This document shows, one piece after another, positions 17,895-26,736 of a DNA stretch of 64,000 bases. The first letter of the stretch is position 1; each line of letters starts with the position of its first letter. The DNA lies in contig MENQ01000024.1 of the NCBI GenBank assembly GCA_001768325.1, positions 1 to 64,000 of the forward strand, in the 5' to 3' direction. This stretch comes from Bacteroidetes bacterium GWC2_46_850 (lineage in GTDB: Bacteria > Bacteroidota > Bacteroidia > Bacteroidales > Dysgonomonadaceae). The position numbers and the translations under genes are program-made. The notes beneath the pieces were generated by a model. It saw only the letters and a list, made by a program, of their open reading frames with translations, was not told the DNA's origin and made no database searches.

Positions 17895-20399
17895 ATGAAA
17901 CATTTTATTCCTATTTTTATTGCTTTTTTAACAGGAGGCTTGTTCCTTCAGGGTTGTCAATCGCCGGGATCCGGTTTTGAAAAGGAAGCCGGATCCTCTT
18001 TTAGGGCACCCGCTTATCCGCTCGTCACGGTGGATCCCTATTTCAGTGCGTGGTCCATGGCCGATCAGCTCTTTGATGCTCCCGTGAAACACTGGACCGG
18101 CAGAAATCAATCGCTTGCCGGGGTACTGCGTGTAGACGGAGAAACTTATCGCTTTCTGGGAAAAGAGGACATTCCGCTGCAACCGGTGATTCCGACAGCC
18201 AGGTTCGATGCCTGGGAGGGGAAATATGTATACACTGCTCCCGCAGAAGGATGGGAGCAGCCCGGTTTCGACGATTCCTCCTGGAAAAACGGCAAGGGTG
18301 CCTTCGGTACACCCGGTAGCAGCGACACATCCACACCGTGGGAGACCGACGAGATATGGGTACGCCGCACCTTTTCAATGCCTGAGATAGCCGAAGGTGA
18401 AAAGCTGTTCCTGGGCTATTCGCACGACGATGATTTTCAACTCTATCTGAACGGTACCCGCATCATCGATACCGGCAACCGGGCAAAAAGCGATCTGGTT
18501 GTGGAGATCGACAAAGATTTGTTAAATACGGATGGGGAAAATGTTATCGCAGCCTGGTGTCTTGACAGGGGAGGACTGGCCTATGTGGATTTCGGTATAT
18601 TGAAAGAAAGCGACCAGCAGGACTTTTTCGAGCAAACAGCAGTACAGAATGAGGTAAAAATTACCGCCACACAAACAAAATATCATTTTACCTGCGGCCC
18701 TGTGGATCTGATGGTTGAGTTTGTGTCACCACTTATGATGGACGACCTGAACCTGCTTTCCCGCCCCGTCAATTATATCAACTACGAGGTAGTATCCAAC
18801 AACGGGAAACAACATGAGGTGGAAATTTATTTTGAAGCGACACCCGAATGGGCAGTGCACGAACTGAACCAGGAGGTGGAGCTGACTACCGGCAGGAGCG
18901 GAGATGTAACTTTTGCCCGCACCGGTACCACGGCACAACCTGTTCTGCAGCGTAAGGGTGACAATGTCCGGATCGACTGGGGATATTTTTACCTGGCTGC
19001 AGGTGACGGGGAGAACAGATCGGTGGCTATTGGTGATTATTCCGTCCTGAAGGAGGCGTTCAAGTCGGAGGGTAGCCTGCCGCAGGGTTCTGAACGCTTT
19101 ACGGCCCTGATGACCGAATCGATGCCGGTGCTGGCAACAACCGAAAAGCTGGGGCAGATAGCTGCCAGGCCGGTCAGGGGCTTTGTCATGCTCGGTTATG
19201 ATGATATTGAATCCATCCAGTATTTTGGTCAGAACCTGAAGGCATGGTGGACAAACGGGGGTGAAACAACCTTTGAAGAGGTACTGACCGATGCCGCCAC
19301 CAGTCATGACTCGGTGATGGAACGATGTGACCGCTGGGACCGGAAAGTATACAACGACCTGTTTCTGGCAGGTGGTGAGAAGTATGCCCGTATCTCTCAG
19401 CTGGCTTATCGGCAATCCATCGCGGCTCATAAACTGGTGAAAAGCAGTGAGGGTGAAACCCTGTTCTTGTCGAAAGAAAACTTCAGCAACGGCTCCATCG
19501 GTACCGTGGATATTACCTTTCCCTCCTCCCCGCTTTATCTGAAATATAATCCGGAACTGCTTAAGGGAATGATGAATCCCATCTTGTATTACTCGGCCAG
19601 CGGTAAATGGACAAAACCTTTTGCAGCGCATGATGTGGGTACCTATCCCTTGGCCAACGGACAGACATACGGCGGAGATATGCCGATTGAGGAGAGCGGC
19701 AACATGCTGATCCTTGCTACTGCCATTGCGCACATGGAAGGAAATGCAGCCTATGCCGCACAACACTGGCAGGTATTGTCCACCTGGGCAGACTATCTGC
19801 TCGATAACGGGCTTGATCCCGACACCCAGCTTTGCACCGATGACTTTGCCGGACACTTCGCACACAATGCGAATCTCTCCGTCAAGGCGATCATGGGTAT
19901 TGCCGGATATGGCCGACTGGCAAAGATGCTCGGCAAAGCCGAGGTGGCGGAGAAATATACCGTTGCTGCCAAAACAATGGCACAGGAGTGGATGAAGATG
20001 GCCGACGACGAGGATCATTATCGCCTCACATTTGACAAACCCGGTACCTGGAGCCAGAAATATAATATGGTGTGGGATGAATTGCTGGGATTGGATATTT
20101 TCCCCGACGAGATCGTTGAAAAGGAAATTGCCTATTACCTCACCAAACAAAACCAGTATGGCCTTCCGCTCGACAACAGGATGACCTATACGAAAGCAGA
20201 CTGGATCATATGGACGGCTACCATGGCCGACGATAACGATACATTTCACCGGTTTGTTGATCCGCTTTACGGGTACGTGACAGAGACAACAGACAGGGTG
20301 CCGCTATCCGACTGGTATGAAACCACCAACGCCAATCAGACAGGCTTCCAGGCCCGCTCGGTGGTGGGTGGATTTTTTATCAAAACATTGAAGAAGTAG
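17895..20399 (+). CDS. GtaA-like (DUF4964/DUF5127/DUF4965/DUF1793) lipoprotein
   Basis: The 834-residue lipoprotein (lipobox LQGC, Cys21) shows the order DUF4964 (YPLVTVDPYFSAWSMADQLF), DUF5127, DUF4965 and the helical DUF1793 C-terminus (YNMVWDELLGLDIFP). Fungal glutaminase A gave this group its name, but in Bacteroidetes it is usually found in glycan loci and its substrate is largely unknown. Residues about 112-230 are an apparent insertion: a jelly-roll carbohydrate-binding-like module (EGWEQPGFDDSSWKNGKGAF; GYSHDDDFQLYLNG). It is the last gene of PUL 1, 52 nt after GH92. Glutaminase activity should not be assumed; a glycosidase-like or amidase role on glycan side groups is possible. Confidence 0.8.
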   Translation: MKHFIPIFIAFLTGGLFLQGCQSPGSGFEKEAGSSFRAPAYPLVTVDPYFSAWSMADQLFDAPVKHWTGRNQSLAGVLRVDGETYRFLGKEDIPLQPVIPTARFDAWEGKYVYTAPAEGWEQPGFDDSSWKNGKGAFGTPGSSDTSTPWETDEIWVRRTFSMPEIAEGEKLFLGYSHDDDFQLYLNGTRIIDTGNRAKSDLVVEIDKDLLNTDGENVIAAWCLDRGGLAYVDFGILKESDQQDFFEQTAVQNEVKITATQTKYHFTCGPVDLMVEFVSPLMMDDLNLLSRPVNYINYEVVSNNGKQHEVEIYFEATPEWAVHELNQEVELTTGRSGDVTFARTGTTAQPVLQRKGDNVRIDWGYFYLAAGDGENRSVAIGDYSVLKEAFKSEGSLPQGSERFTALMTESMPVLATTEKLGQIAARPVRGFVMLGYDDIESIQYFGQNLKAWWTNGGETTFEEVLTDAATSHDSVMERCDRWDRKVYNDLFLAGGEKYARISQLAYRQSIAAHKLVKSSEGETLFLSKENFSNGSIGTVDITFPSSPLYLKYNPELLKGMMNPILYYSASGKWTKPFAAHDVGTYPLANGQTYGGDMPIEESGNMLILATAIAHMEGNAAYAAQHWQVLSTWADYLLDNGLDPDTQLCTDDFAGHFAHNANLSVKAIMGIAGYGRLAKMLGKAEVAEKYTVAAKTMAQEWMKMADDEDHYRLTFDKPGTWSQKYNMVWDELLGLDIFPDEIVEKEIAYYLTKQNQYGLPLDNRMTYTKADWIIWTATMADDNDTFHRFVDPLYGYVTETTDRVPLSDWYETTNANQTGFQARSVVGGFFIKTLKK

Positions 20400-20423
20400 A
20401 ATTACGCCCCTTTTTGCATTATA

Positions 20424-20468
20424 AATCCGGGTCTACCCACGCCAGACAGGCAGGAATAGACCCGGATT
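20424..20468. terminator. Bidirectional terminator-like inverted repeat
   Basis: A perfect 12-bp inverted repeat (20424-20435 with 20457-20468) with a 21-base loop lies between the ends of the convergent GtaA-like and M24 genes. The T-runs on either side are weak, so efficiency is uncertain. Confidence 0.65.
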
Positions 20469-20483
20469 CTTATTGGGATTTAC

Positions 20484-21656
20484 TCATGACAAAACACCCA
20501 ACGCCTCTTCATAAAGTGTGACCTTCTCCAGCCGGTCGTCGTGTACAATATAGGTATTTTCCACGCCCACAGCACCAATGCCGGGCAATACGAATTTGGG
20601 TTCGATGGCAATGGCCATACCGGGCTCCAGTACATCCTTTGAACGTGGGGTGAGCACGGGAGGTTCATTGATCTCCAGTCCCACGCCGTGGCCCACAAAT
20701 CTGGCCTGTTGCGCGGTTCCCATGAAATATGCTTCCAGCTTATTCTCTCTGACGATTTTCTCGGCCAGATGCCAGAGCTCCGCACAGGGAACACCTGCTT
20801 TTGTGGTGGCTTCCAGGGTGTGCACAATGTCGAGTGATACCTGATGTGCTTTATAGGCAATGTCAGGGGCATGTTCAATCACGAAAGTACGGGTCATGTC
20901 GTCCATATTGGGACGGTAGTTGCCCGCCATATCCACCATCAGGGTGGTACCGGGTGTGAGCGGTGTGCCATTGGCTCCCAGGGGAAGCAGTGGAGTAATA
21001 CCTCCCCCCCCCAACGCATAATCATAGGGGGAGGGAGCCTGCGCATTGTCACCCGCCAGCATGCTCCCCATAAAAATATCCATGTTCTCTCCAAAAGAGC
21101 GGAAGATGCCCGCCGACCCATGTAGGCGCATCTGCCGTTCAATTTCAATCTGCAGCGCCAGGTCGGTCATCCCTTTGCGGTAGAGGGAGGGGATCAATTC
21201 ATACACTTTTGTGTGAATGGCTGCGCTCTCGCGTATCTGGTTCAGTTCATACTCCGACTTGACCGATCTGAGGGTTCTGATTGCAGCAGAGATGTTTTTG
21301 ATTTCGGGCATCTCCAGCGCCGCCTGTAGACGGAGCGCTGCACTGAGTGTGACGGTATCACTTTCAAGCAGAACCTGTTTGGGAACCTGCAAGCCGGCTT
21401 CACGGAGCAGGCTGGGTATCTGCTCAGGCTTACGGATTCCGACGATGTTTTCCCCCGACAAACCCGTGGGACGTCTCACAAAAAGGAGCGGCTCTCCCTC
21501 CGCATATACCAGTATATAACCGTCGAAAATGAATCCGGTGAGCCAGTATTGATTCACCGATGAGGTGATGAGGCAGGCTTCGGCCTGCATAGCGATGAGG
21601 ACTTGCTGCAGTTTCAGCAGTCTTGCATTTTTTTCTGTCGTTGGCAGTGGGTTCAT
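20484..21656 (-). CDS. M24 family metallopeptidase (Xaa-Pro aminopeptidase-like)
   Basis: The 390-residue protein has a creatinase-like N-terminal domain (about 1-140; YWLTGFIFDGYILVY) and a pita-bread M24 domain. The metal ligands are visible: Asp pair in MVDMAGNYRPNMDDMTRTF, His in GHGVGLEINEPP and Glu in EPGMAIAIEPKF, with the final Glu in GVENTYIV. It is predicted to remove N-terminal residues, probably before proline, from peptides in the cytoplasm; no signal peptide is seen. It stands alone, convergent with PUL 1 and divergent from the response regulator gene. Prolidase or X-Pro aminopeptidase cannot be separated by eye. Confidence 0.88.
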   Translation of the reverse strand: MNPLPTTEKNARLLKLQQVLIAMQAEACLITSSVNQYWLTGFIFDGYILVYAEGEPLLFVRRPTGLSGENIVGIRKPEQIPSLLREAGLQVPKQVLLESDTVTLSAALRLQAALEMPEIKNISAAIRTLRSVKSEYELNQIRESAAIHTKVYELIPSLYRKGMTDLALQIEIERQMRLHGSAGIFRSFGENMDIFMGSMLAGDNAQAPSPYDYALGGGGITPLLPLGANGTPLTPGTTLMVDMAGNYRPNMDDMTRTFVIEHAPDIAYKAHQVSLDIVHTLEATTKAGVPCAELWHLAEKIVRENKLEAYFMGTAQQARFVGHGVGLEINEPPVLTPRSKDVLEPGMAIAIEPKFVLPGIGAVGVENTYIVHDDRLEKVTLYEEALGVLS

Positions 21657-21674
21657 GAAAAATGAAGTTTACAT

Positions 21675-21682
21675 CAAATATA
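21675..21682 (-). promoter_or_regulatory. -7 box for the M24 peptidase gene
   Basis: TATATTTG on the minus strand matches TAnnTTTG and lies about 19 nt before the start codon. No TTTG -33 box at the right distance is seen. Confidence 0.45.
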
Positions 21683-21839
21683 CTACATTCCTCCCGGCTT
21701 TGCTATGCTGATGGTGAGCGTATACCGCTAAAAAATCTTAATCGAAAAGAGAAAACGTTACCTTTTTGAAATGTGTGCAGGAAGAGAAGGTGCAATAAAA
21801 AAAATAAACTACCTTTACGCATAGCTATATAGACAGACG

Positions 21840-23195
21840 GTGAACGAAAGAATACTTATCATTGAAGATGACCGCTCTTACGGAGCCATGCTGGTGAAGT
21901 GGTTCGAGAGAAACGGATATACTGCCACGTTGTGCTCCGGTATGACGATGGCCTGGGACGCGTTGTCCAAATCGACATATCGACTTATCTTGTCTGATCT
22001 GCGCCTGCCCGACGGCGATGGCATCATGTTACTGAACGGGTTAAAAGAGAAAGGAACGGATACACCGGTGATTATCATGACCGGTTATGGTGATGTGCGG
22101 ACTGCCGTTTCTGCCATCAAACTGGGAGCTTTCGACTATCTGGAGAAACCAATCAATCCCTCGCTGCTCGACCAAAAAATAAAGGACGTTTTTGAGACGG
22201 CTAAAACGGACAAATCATCGAAGATCAAGGCGGCACATGCGCAAACCCAGCCAGCCAGTTCCGGAAGTATTGTATTTGGTCGCAGTCCTCTTTCCGTGCA
22301 GATGTACTCGCATATCAATCTGGTTGCACCCACACAGATGGCTGTGATGATCATGGGGGAAAGTGGCACGGGAAAAGAAAGTGTGGCCCGGATGATTCAT
22401 GAACGGAGCAATCGTGCTGCGGGACCTTTCATTGCTGTAGACTGCGGAAGCCTCTCCATGGAGCTGGCGCCCAGTGAACTGTTTGGACATAAGAAAGGAT
22501 CGTTTACCTCTGCCATCGAAAATAAAACTGGCTTTTTTGCAGAAGCCCGCGGTGGTACACTCTTTCTCGATGAAGTGGGAAACCTGCCCTATGGTGTACA
22601 GATGCAGATGCTCCGATCATTGCAGGAGAAAAAAATAAGGCCGGTGGGTACTTCCACCGATATCGATGTGGATGTACGCATCATCACTGCCACCAATGAG
22701 AATCTGGAAAAAGCCATTGCCGAAGGTCGATTCAGAGAAGATTTGTACCATCGTCTCAATGAATTTATGATTGAGGTACCTCCTTTGAGAGCCTGCGTAT
22801 CGGATGTGAAACTCTACGCCGATCATTTCAGGAAAGAGGCAAATAGCGAACTCGACAGGCAGGTGATTTCCATTTCGGCCGAGGCATGCATAAGACTTGA
22901 AAACTACAGCTGGCCGGGAAACCTGCGTGAATTGCGCAATGTAATCCGTCGCTCGGTACTTTTTTCGAACGGCGAGACCATCACCCTGGAGAGTCTGCCT
23001 GTTTTAACCGAAAAAAAGACAGACAGCGAAAAAAAGACGGAAATATCCCTGTTGCGGGAACCTGATCAGGAAAAAGAGATCATCATGGAAGCGCTGGAGC
23101 GTGTGAACGGAAACAAAACAAGAGCCGCCCTGTTGCTGCAGATCGACAGGAAAACGCTCTACAACAAGATTCATCTTTACGGCATCGGGTTATAA
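21840..23195 (+). CDS. NtrC-family response regulator (receiver, AAA+, Fis)
   Basis: A GTG start gives a 451-residue protein. Residues 1-120 form a receiver with Asp10/Asp11, phospho-acceptor Asp53 (LSDLRLPDGDG) and Lys103. Residues about 145-375 form a sigma-54 AAA+ domain with Walker A GESGTGKE (173-180), Walker B LFLDE (241-245) and arginine-finger region FREDLYHRL. Residues about 410-451 form a Fis-type helix-turn-helix. The sigma-54 contact loop, normally GAFTGA, reads GSFTSA (220-225). The gene ends 6 bp inside the end of the convergent hybrid kinase gene, and the two most likely form one phosphorelay. Similar kinase/NtrC-type pairs in Bacteroidetes include RteA/RteB of conjugative transposons, but no transposon genes are visible here. 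Confidence 0.93.
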   Translation: MNERILIIEDDRSYGAMLVKWFERNGYTATLCSGMTMAWDALSKSTYRLILSDLRLPDGDGIMLLNGLKEKGTDTPVIIMTGYGDVRTAVSAIKLGAFDYLEKPINPSLLDQKIKDVFETAKTDKSSKIKAAHAQTQPASSGSIVFGRSPLSVQMYSHINLVAPTQMAVMIMGESGTGKESVARMIHERSNRAAGPFIAVDCGSLSMELAPSELFGHKKGSFTSAIENKTGFFAEARGGTLFLDEVGNLPYGVQMQMLRSLQEKKIRPVGTSTDIDVDVRIITATNENLEKAIAEGRFREDLYHRLNEFMIEVPPLRACVSDVKLYADHFRKEANSELDRQVISISAEACIRLENYSWPGNLRELRNVIRRSVLFSNGETITLESLPVLTEKKTDSEKKTEISLLREPDQEKEIIMEALERVNGNKTRAALLLQIDRKTLYNKIHLYGIGL

Positions 23196-25613
23196 GAAAT
23201 CTTTCCGGATGGTGCCTGTAAATAATTCGAGCTTATCAATTGTCGCCAGGAGCTCTTCTTTCCAGTCGGGCCAGACCTCTTCGCTTGCTCCACGCAGGCT
23301 ATCCATCTTGCGCAATGCAACGCAAAGATGGCCGGCGTCCAGTTGACCGTAAAAGGGGTGTATCCGATGACACAATTGCTGTGCTTCCAGAAAACTGTTA
23401 TGCCTGATCAACTCCTTTAATTCCTGCAGATCATTGTGTGAGGATTGTACAAAACCGGAGAGAATATCTTTTATGGCCAGGCTATCCCCGTTGAACATGG
23501 CTGATAGCTGCGGGAACCGATCGGAAAGATGTGCATCATCTATTTTATGCTCCTTTATACCGGTTAGAATTTGCAGGAGCTGTCCCATCTTCACAGGCTT
23601 GGCTATTAAACCCGCAAATCCCGCTTCCAATGCCTGCTCAAGGGTGTATTCATCCAAGGCAGTCATCAGCCACACAGGGATAACATCATCTTTTGCACGG
23701 ATCTCGTGCAGGATGTCAAGTCCCGTAGTTTCTCCCATCTGCATATCGGTGAACACCATATCGAACGATGAAATAACCCGGATAAACCCTTTTACGTCCC
23801 GCGCGCTGTTGCATAGTTTTACCTTAAAACCATTCCCGATGAGATATTCCCGAAGCATATTTCCCAAGGAGGTGTCATCCTCAAAGAGCAGGATTTTCCT
23901 GATTTTTCTGTTGTCGGCGACCACTTCCGAGATTTGATCCATGTTGGTGAGATGGTCTATTGGAGCAATCGGTAACCGGATGGTGACCGTGGTACCGATC
24001 TCTTTTTCGGAAATGAGCGATATCTTACCCTGAAGTGAATCGACAAGGCCCTTTGTCACATACAAACCAAATCCGTTGCCCTCAGTCTTTAACCGGTTCT
24101 TGATGCGGGAAAATGGTTTAAATATTTGTGCAATATCCTCCTTCTCAATGCCGATTCCCGTATCTGATACCGTGAATATAAGCTGTTCATCCTGTTGCAG
24201 TTTAACCATGATGGTTCCCTGCAATGTATATTTTACCGCGTTTGATATCACGTTGATGAGTATCTGTTTGAGTACCGTATAGTCCGTCTCCACGTAAAAG
24301 GGGGTCTTCACATGATTTTCAAACTTCAGGATGAGTCTTTTTTCATCGGTGAAAGGGCGAAACATGCCGATGACGTCTTCCACCAATTCAATTAAATGGA
24401 AACGGCTGAAATGAAGGACACTCTTGTTACTCTCCATGCGGGAAAACTCAAGCAGGTTTGTGAGCATGCTCAGAATATGCAATCCTGCGTTCCGGGCAGA
24501 ACGTAGTTGCCTTCTTGTAACACCGGGCAATTCCTCCGAATCCCACATCTCCATATAGCCCATCATAGAACTGAGAGGAGTCTTGATATCGTGAGACACC
24601 GAAAGTAATAACTTGTGACGGCTGCTGATCAGTTCTTCGGTGAGCTGTTTTTCCCTTGCCAGATCATCACGCGCCTTTTGTCCTTTATTCAGGTCGTCTA
24701 TGATAAGGAAGATGATGATCAGGATTAAAATGATGGAGATGGCTCCTACCGAAAGTGCAAAAGTGATGATTCTTCGACTTAACATTTCGCTGTTGTCGGT
24801 ACCCAGACGGGTTGTTTCAATGGCTTCGTTGTAAAATCGGGTAATGAGCTGAGATATCCTCAATGAGATGCTCTGTTCCGCAAAGATCAACTCCCTCACT
24901 TCCCTCCCGATACCTTCAATTTGAGAAATGTACGTTTTGGAGGCCTCCTCCGTTACCTGTTTTAGATCGGCATACAGCGTGGTATCTACCCGCGACACGG
25001 AGTGGGACTCCTGTTCTGTGCGGGCAATGGTTACTGTGGAATCGGGCATTTTTTTTGGATCGAAAAGATCTCTGAGACGTCCCCAGAAATCCTTTTTCGG
25101 GGCAGCAACCAGGGTGGTGTCTTTATTCATGGTGATGACAACGGAATCCTGAACGATTTCGTTGTAGGTTTCAATCTTCTTGTCTATTTCCACCACTGGA
25201 TTTTGTGATCTTAACTGATGGGTCAGTCTGCGTACAATCCTGTTTTTCTCCTGCAACAAGGAGTCTATGTCCCCCAAAAGAACATCCTCTCCTTCTTCAA
25301 GTGATATGCTTTTGATATAACTGATTTGTCTGAAAATGTTGTTGCTGATGGAGTCATACTGCTGTTGATATGTCCTTGATGGATAGACCAGATACCGGTT
25401 CAGTACATCCTGTGCTTCCTGAACCGATATAATCAGTTCATTGCTGTATGAAAGTACTTCGTAGGCATTGTCCATCACCAGTTTCTGTTCATCAATTCTC
25501 TTTTTTAATGTGAGCGAATAAACAAAAAGACCGATGAAATAGAGAAGGATCACCAGCAGGATTAATCCTATTTTTATGCTGATTTTATATTCCGGAGTGT
25601 GTGACGCTCGCAT
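23190..25613 (-). CDS. Hybrid histidine kinase with receiver and Hpt domain
   Basis: I chose the ATG at 25613; an in-frame TTG at 25634 overlaps a promoter box. The protein has about 807 residues. A membrane span lies near 12-33 and a second near 280-305, enclosing a mainly helical periplasmic sensor. HisKA (SVSHDIKTPLSSMMGY, His about 341) and HATPase (NVISNAVKYT; DTGIGIEKEDIAQIF; GFGLYVTKGL) domains follow. A receiver (LLFEDDTSLG; VFTDMQMGETTG) comes next. The C-terminus looks like an Hpt domain (LCHRIHPFYGQL). The chain His-Asp-His implies transfer to the receiver of the convergent NtrC-type regulator. The signal sensed is unknown. Confidence 0.92.
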   Translation of the reverse strand: MRASHTPEYKISIKIGLILLVILLYFIGLFVYSLTLKKRIDEQKLVMDNAYEVLSYSNELIISVQEAQDVLNRYLVYPSRTYQQQYDSISNNIFRQISYIKSISLEEGEDVLLGDIDSLLQEKNRIVRRLTHQLRSQNPVVEIDKKIETYNEIVQDSVVITMNKDTTLVAAPKKDFWGRLRDLFDPKKMPDSTVTIARTEQESHSVSRVDTTLYADLKQVTEEASKTYISQIEGIGREVRELIFAEQSISLRISQLITRFYNEAIETTRLGTDNSEMLSRRIITFALSVGAISIILILIIIFLIIDDLNKGQKARDDLAREKQLTEELISSRHKLLLSVSHDIKTPLSSMMGYMEMWDSEELPGVTRRQLRSARNAGLHILSMLTNLLEFSRMESNKSVLHFSRFHLIELVEDVIGMFRPFTDEKRLILKFENHVKTPFYVETDYTVLKQILINVISNAVKYTLQGTIMVKLQQDEQLIFTVSDTGIGIEKEDIAQIFKPFSRIKNRLKTEGNGFGLYVTKGLVDSLQGKISLISEKEIGTTVTIRLPIAPIDHLTNMDQISEVVADNRKIRKILLFEDDTSLGNMLREYLIGNGFKVKLCNSARDVKGFIRVISSFDMVFTDMQMGETTGLDILHEIRAKDDVIPVWLMTALDEYTLEQALEAGFAGLIAKPVKMGQLLQILTGIKEHKIDDAHLSDRFPQLSAMFNGDSLAIKDILSGFVQSSHNDLQELKELIRHNSFLEAQQLCHRIHPFYGQLDAGHLCVALRKMDSLRGASEEVWPDWKEELLATIDKLELFTGTIRKDFL

Positions 25614-25631
25614 GAGGTTTTTTTTTACACC

Positions 25632-25639
25632 CAAATATA
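25632..25639 (-). promoter_or_regulatory. -7 box for the hybrid kinase gene
   Basis: TATATTTG on the minus strand fits TAnnTTTG, 18 nt before the ATG at 25613. Its position argues against the upstream TTG start. No clear -33 box. Confidence 0.45.
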
Positions 25640-25692
25640 CGGGATATATTTTATAAACAACCCTATCCGGTCGGACGAAAACTTTTTTCTCA

Positions 25693-25741
25693 TTGTGGAA
25701 ATGTCCCCAAGATGTGTGGAACGATTCTACACTTTCTACAC
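25693..25741. promoter_or_regulatory. Cluster of GTGGAA/TTCTACAC motifs in a divergent intergenic region
   Basis: In the 310-bp region between the kinase and the secreted-protein gene, TTGTGGAA (25693-25700) and GTGTGGAA (25714-25721) are followed by TTCTACAC twice (25725-25732 and 25734-25741). The second and third form an 8-bp inverted repeat with one mismatch and a 3-bp spacer; the last two are direct repeats 9 bp apart. This is a plausible binding site for the nearby response regulator. No other structure is evident in the region. Confidence 0.4.
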
Positions 25742-25945
25742 CAATTCACAGCCATCTCGTGATACCAATAATGTGGATTAATTTGTTAATGGTTTGATAT
25801 ACAGATGCAATTTGTTTGGCACCCTCATTCATAGATCCTTTTGGCATGAAATCTGTTGAATAGATTACAGACGATGATTCGTTGAATTGTCAATAAAAAA
25901 GTTGAATTTAAAAAATCAATGACAAATCATTTAAAGTTTATCATT

Positions 25946-26584
25946 ATGAAAAAAGTTATTTTATCAATCGCCTTTATGGCCGCCGTAACCGCGATGACAG
26001 GAGTAGAACAGATAAATGCAGCAAATAAAGAATTTGCAGTCAATATGGTAATGGATGACGATAATGGCTATGTTGAGGTACAGTTAGATTCTCTGAATCC
26101 GGCAGTACAGGCATCAGTTACTGCATTAACTACTGAATATGATGTCAAATCATTGAAGTTTAATGCTGAAAAACAGCTTACCAAAGTGATGCTGATCAAG
26201 AAAGACGATCAATCCACGAAGAAAGTTTATTTTGATGCGGAAGGTAACGAGGTACCCGCATCGCAACATAAAGCCGAGGCAGCTGAAAAAAGCATACAGG
26301 GAGAAACGCCTTCAGCTGAAATCTTCGCCGTACAGCAACAGGATGATGGCTATGCCAACATAAAGTTTGAAGAACTGAACGAAAAAGTGCAAAATGCTGT
26401 CCGTGCACTTATCGACAAATATGACCTCAATTCATTGCAGTACAATGCAGACAAAAAAATAACCAAAGTCACAGCTACGAATAAAGAAGACCAGTCGGTG
26501 AAGACCGTATATTTCGATGATGAAGGGAAAGAAGTAAATCCCGATGCGGCTTCCCAGAATACAGAGGCTCCCGAGTTATTATAG
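25946..26584 (+). CDS. Small secreted protein with two tandem repeats
   Basis: The ATG at 25946 gives a standard signal peptide (MKKVILSIAFMAAVTAM, cut near residue 26); an ATG at 25919 would add nine residues with no signal character. The mature part consists of two homologous units of about 70 residues (37-106 and 132-200). Each has the plan DDGY, then VQ(N)AV or VQASV, then DLNSL or DVKSL, then ITKV or LTKV, ending VYFD.EG.EV. The units are acidic and lysine-rich, with a beta-helix-beta look that recalls PepSY-like periplasmic domains, but I cannot name the family. It is divergent from the hybrid kinase, so it may be its target or a partner of its sensor; this is inference. Confidence 0.75.
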   Translation: MKKVILSIAFMAAVTAMTGVEQINAANKEFAVNMVMDDDNGYVEVQLDSLNPAVQASVTALTTEYDVKSLKFNAEKQLTKVMLIKKDDQSTKKVYFDAEGNEVPASQHKAEAAEKSIQGETPSAEIFAVQQQDDGYANIKFEELNEKVQNAVRALIDKYDLNSLQYNADKKITKVTATNKEDQSVKTVYFDDEGKEVNPDAASQNTEAPELL

Positions 26585-26658
26585 GAACAAACTACTCTTT
26601 CGCACCTCTATATATTTCCTGGTTAACACTACATCAATTATAACTCAGGAGTTACATT

Positions 26659-26688
26659 GCCCTCTCCACATGTGATATGTGGGAGGGC
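26659..26688. terminator. Hairpin between convergent genes
   Basis: A 12-bp stem with one bulged T (26659-26671 with 26677-26688) and a 5-base loop lies between the secreted-protein gene and aroE. No T-run follows on either strand, so it is a weak or bidirectional terminator at best. Confidence 0.4.
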
Positions 26689-26736
26689 GATCTCTGTTAT
26701 ATGGGGTAGTCCTTCGTGTGTAGCGTGCATCACGGA

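Noticed and set aside
18726-20249. A 507-codon open frame antisense to the GtaA-like gene
   Set aside because: It mirrors a real gene with clear domains, has no recognisable motif and no own promoter; codon usage of the coding strand leaves the antisense frame open.
25817-25847. TGGCAC and TGGCAT, like sigma-54 -24 elements, before the secreted-protein gene
   Set aside because: Neither is followed by a TTGC-type -12 element at the required distance.
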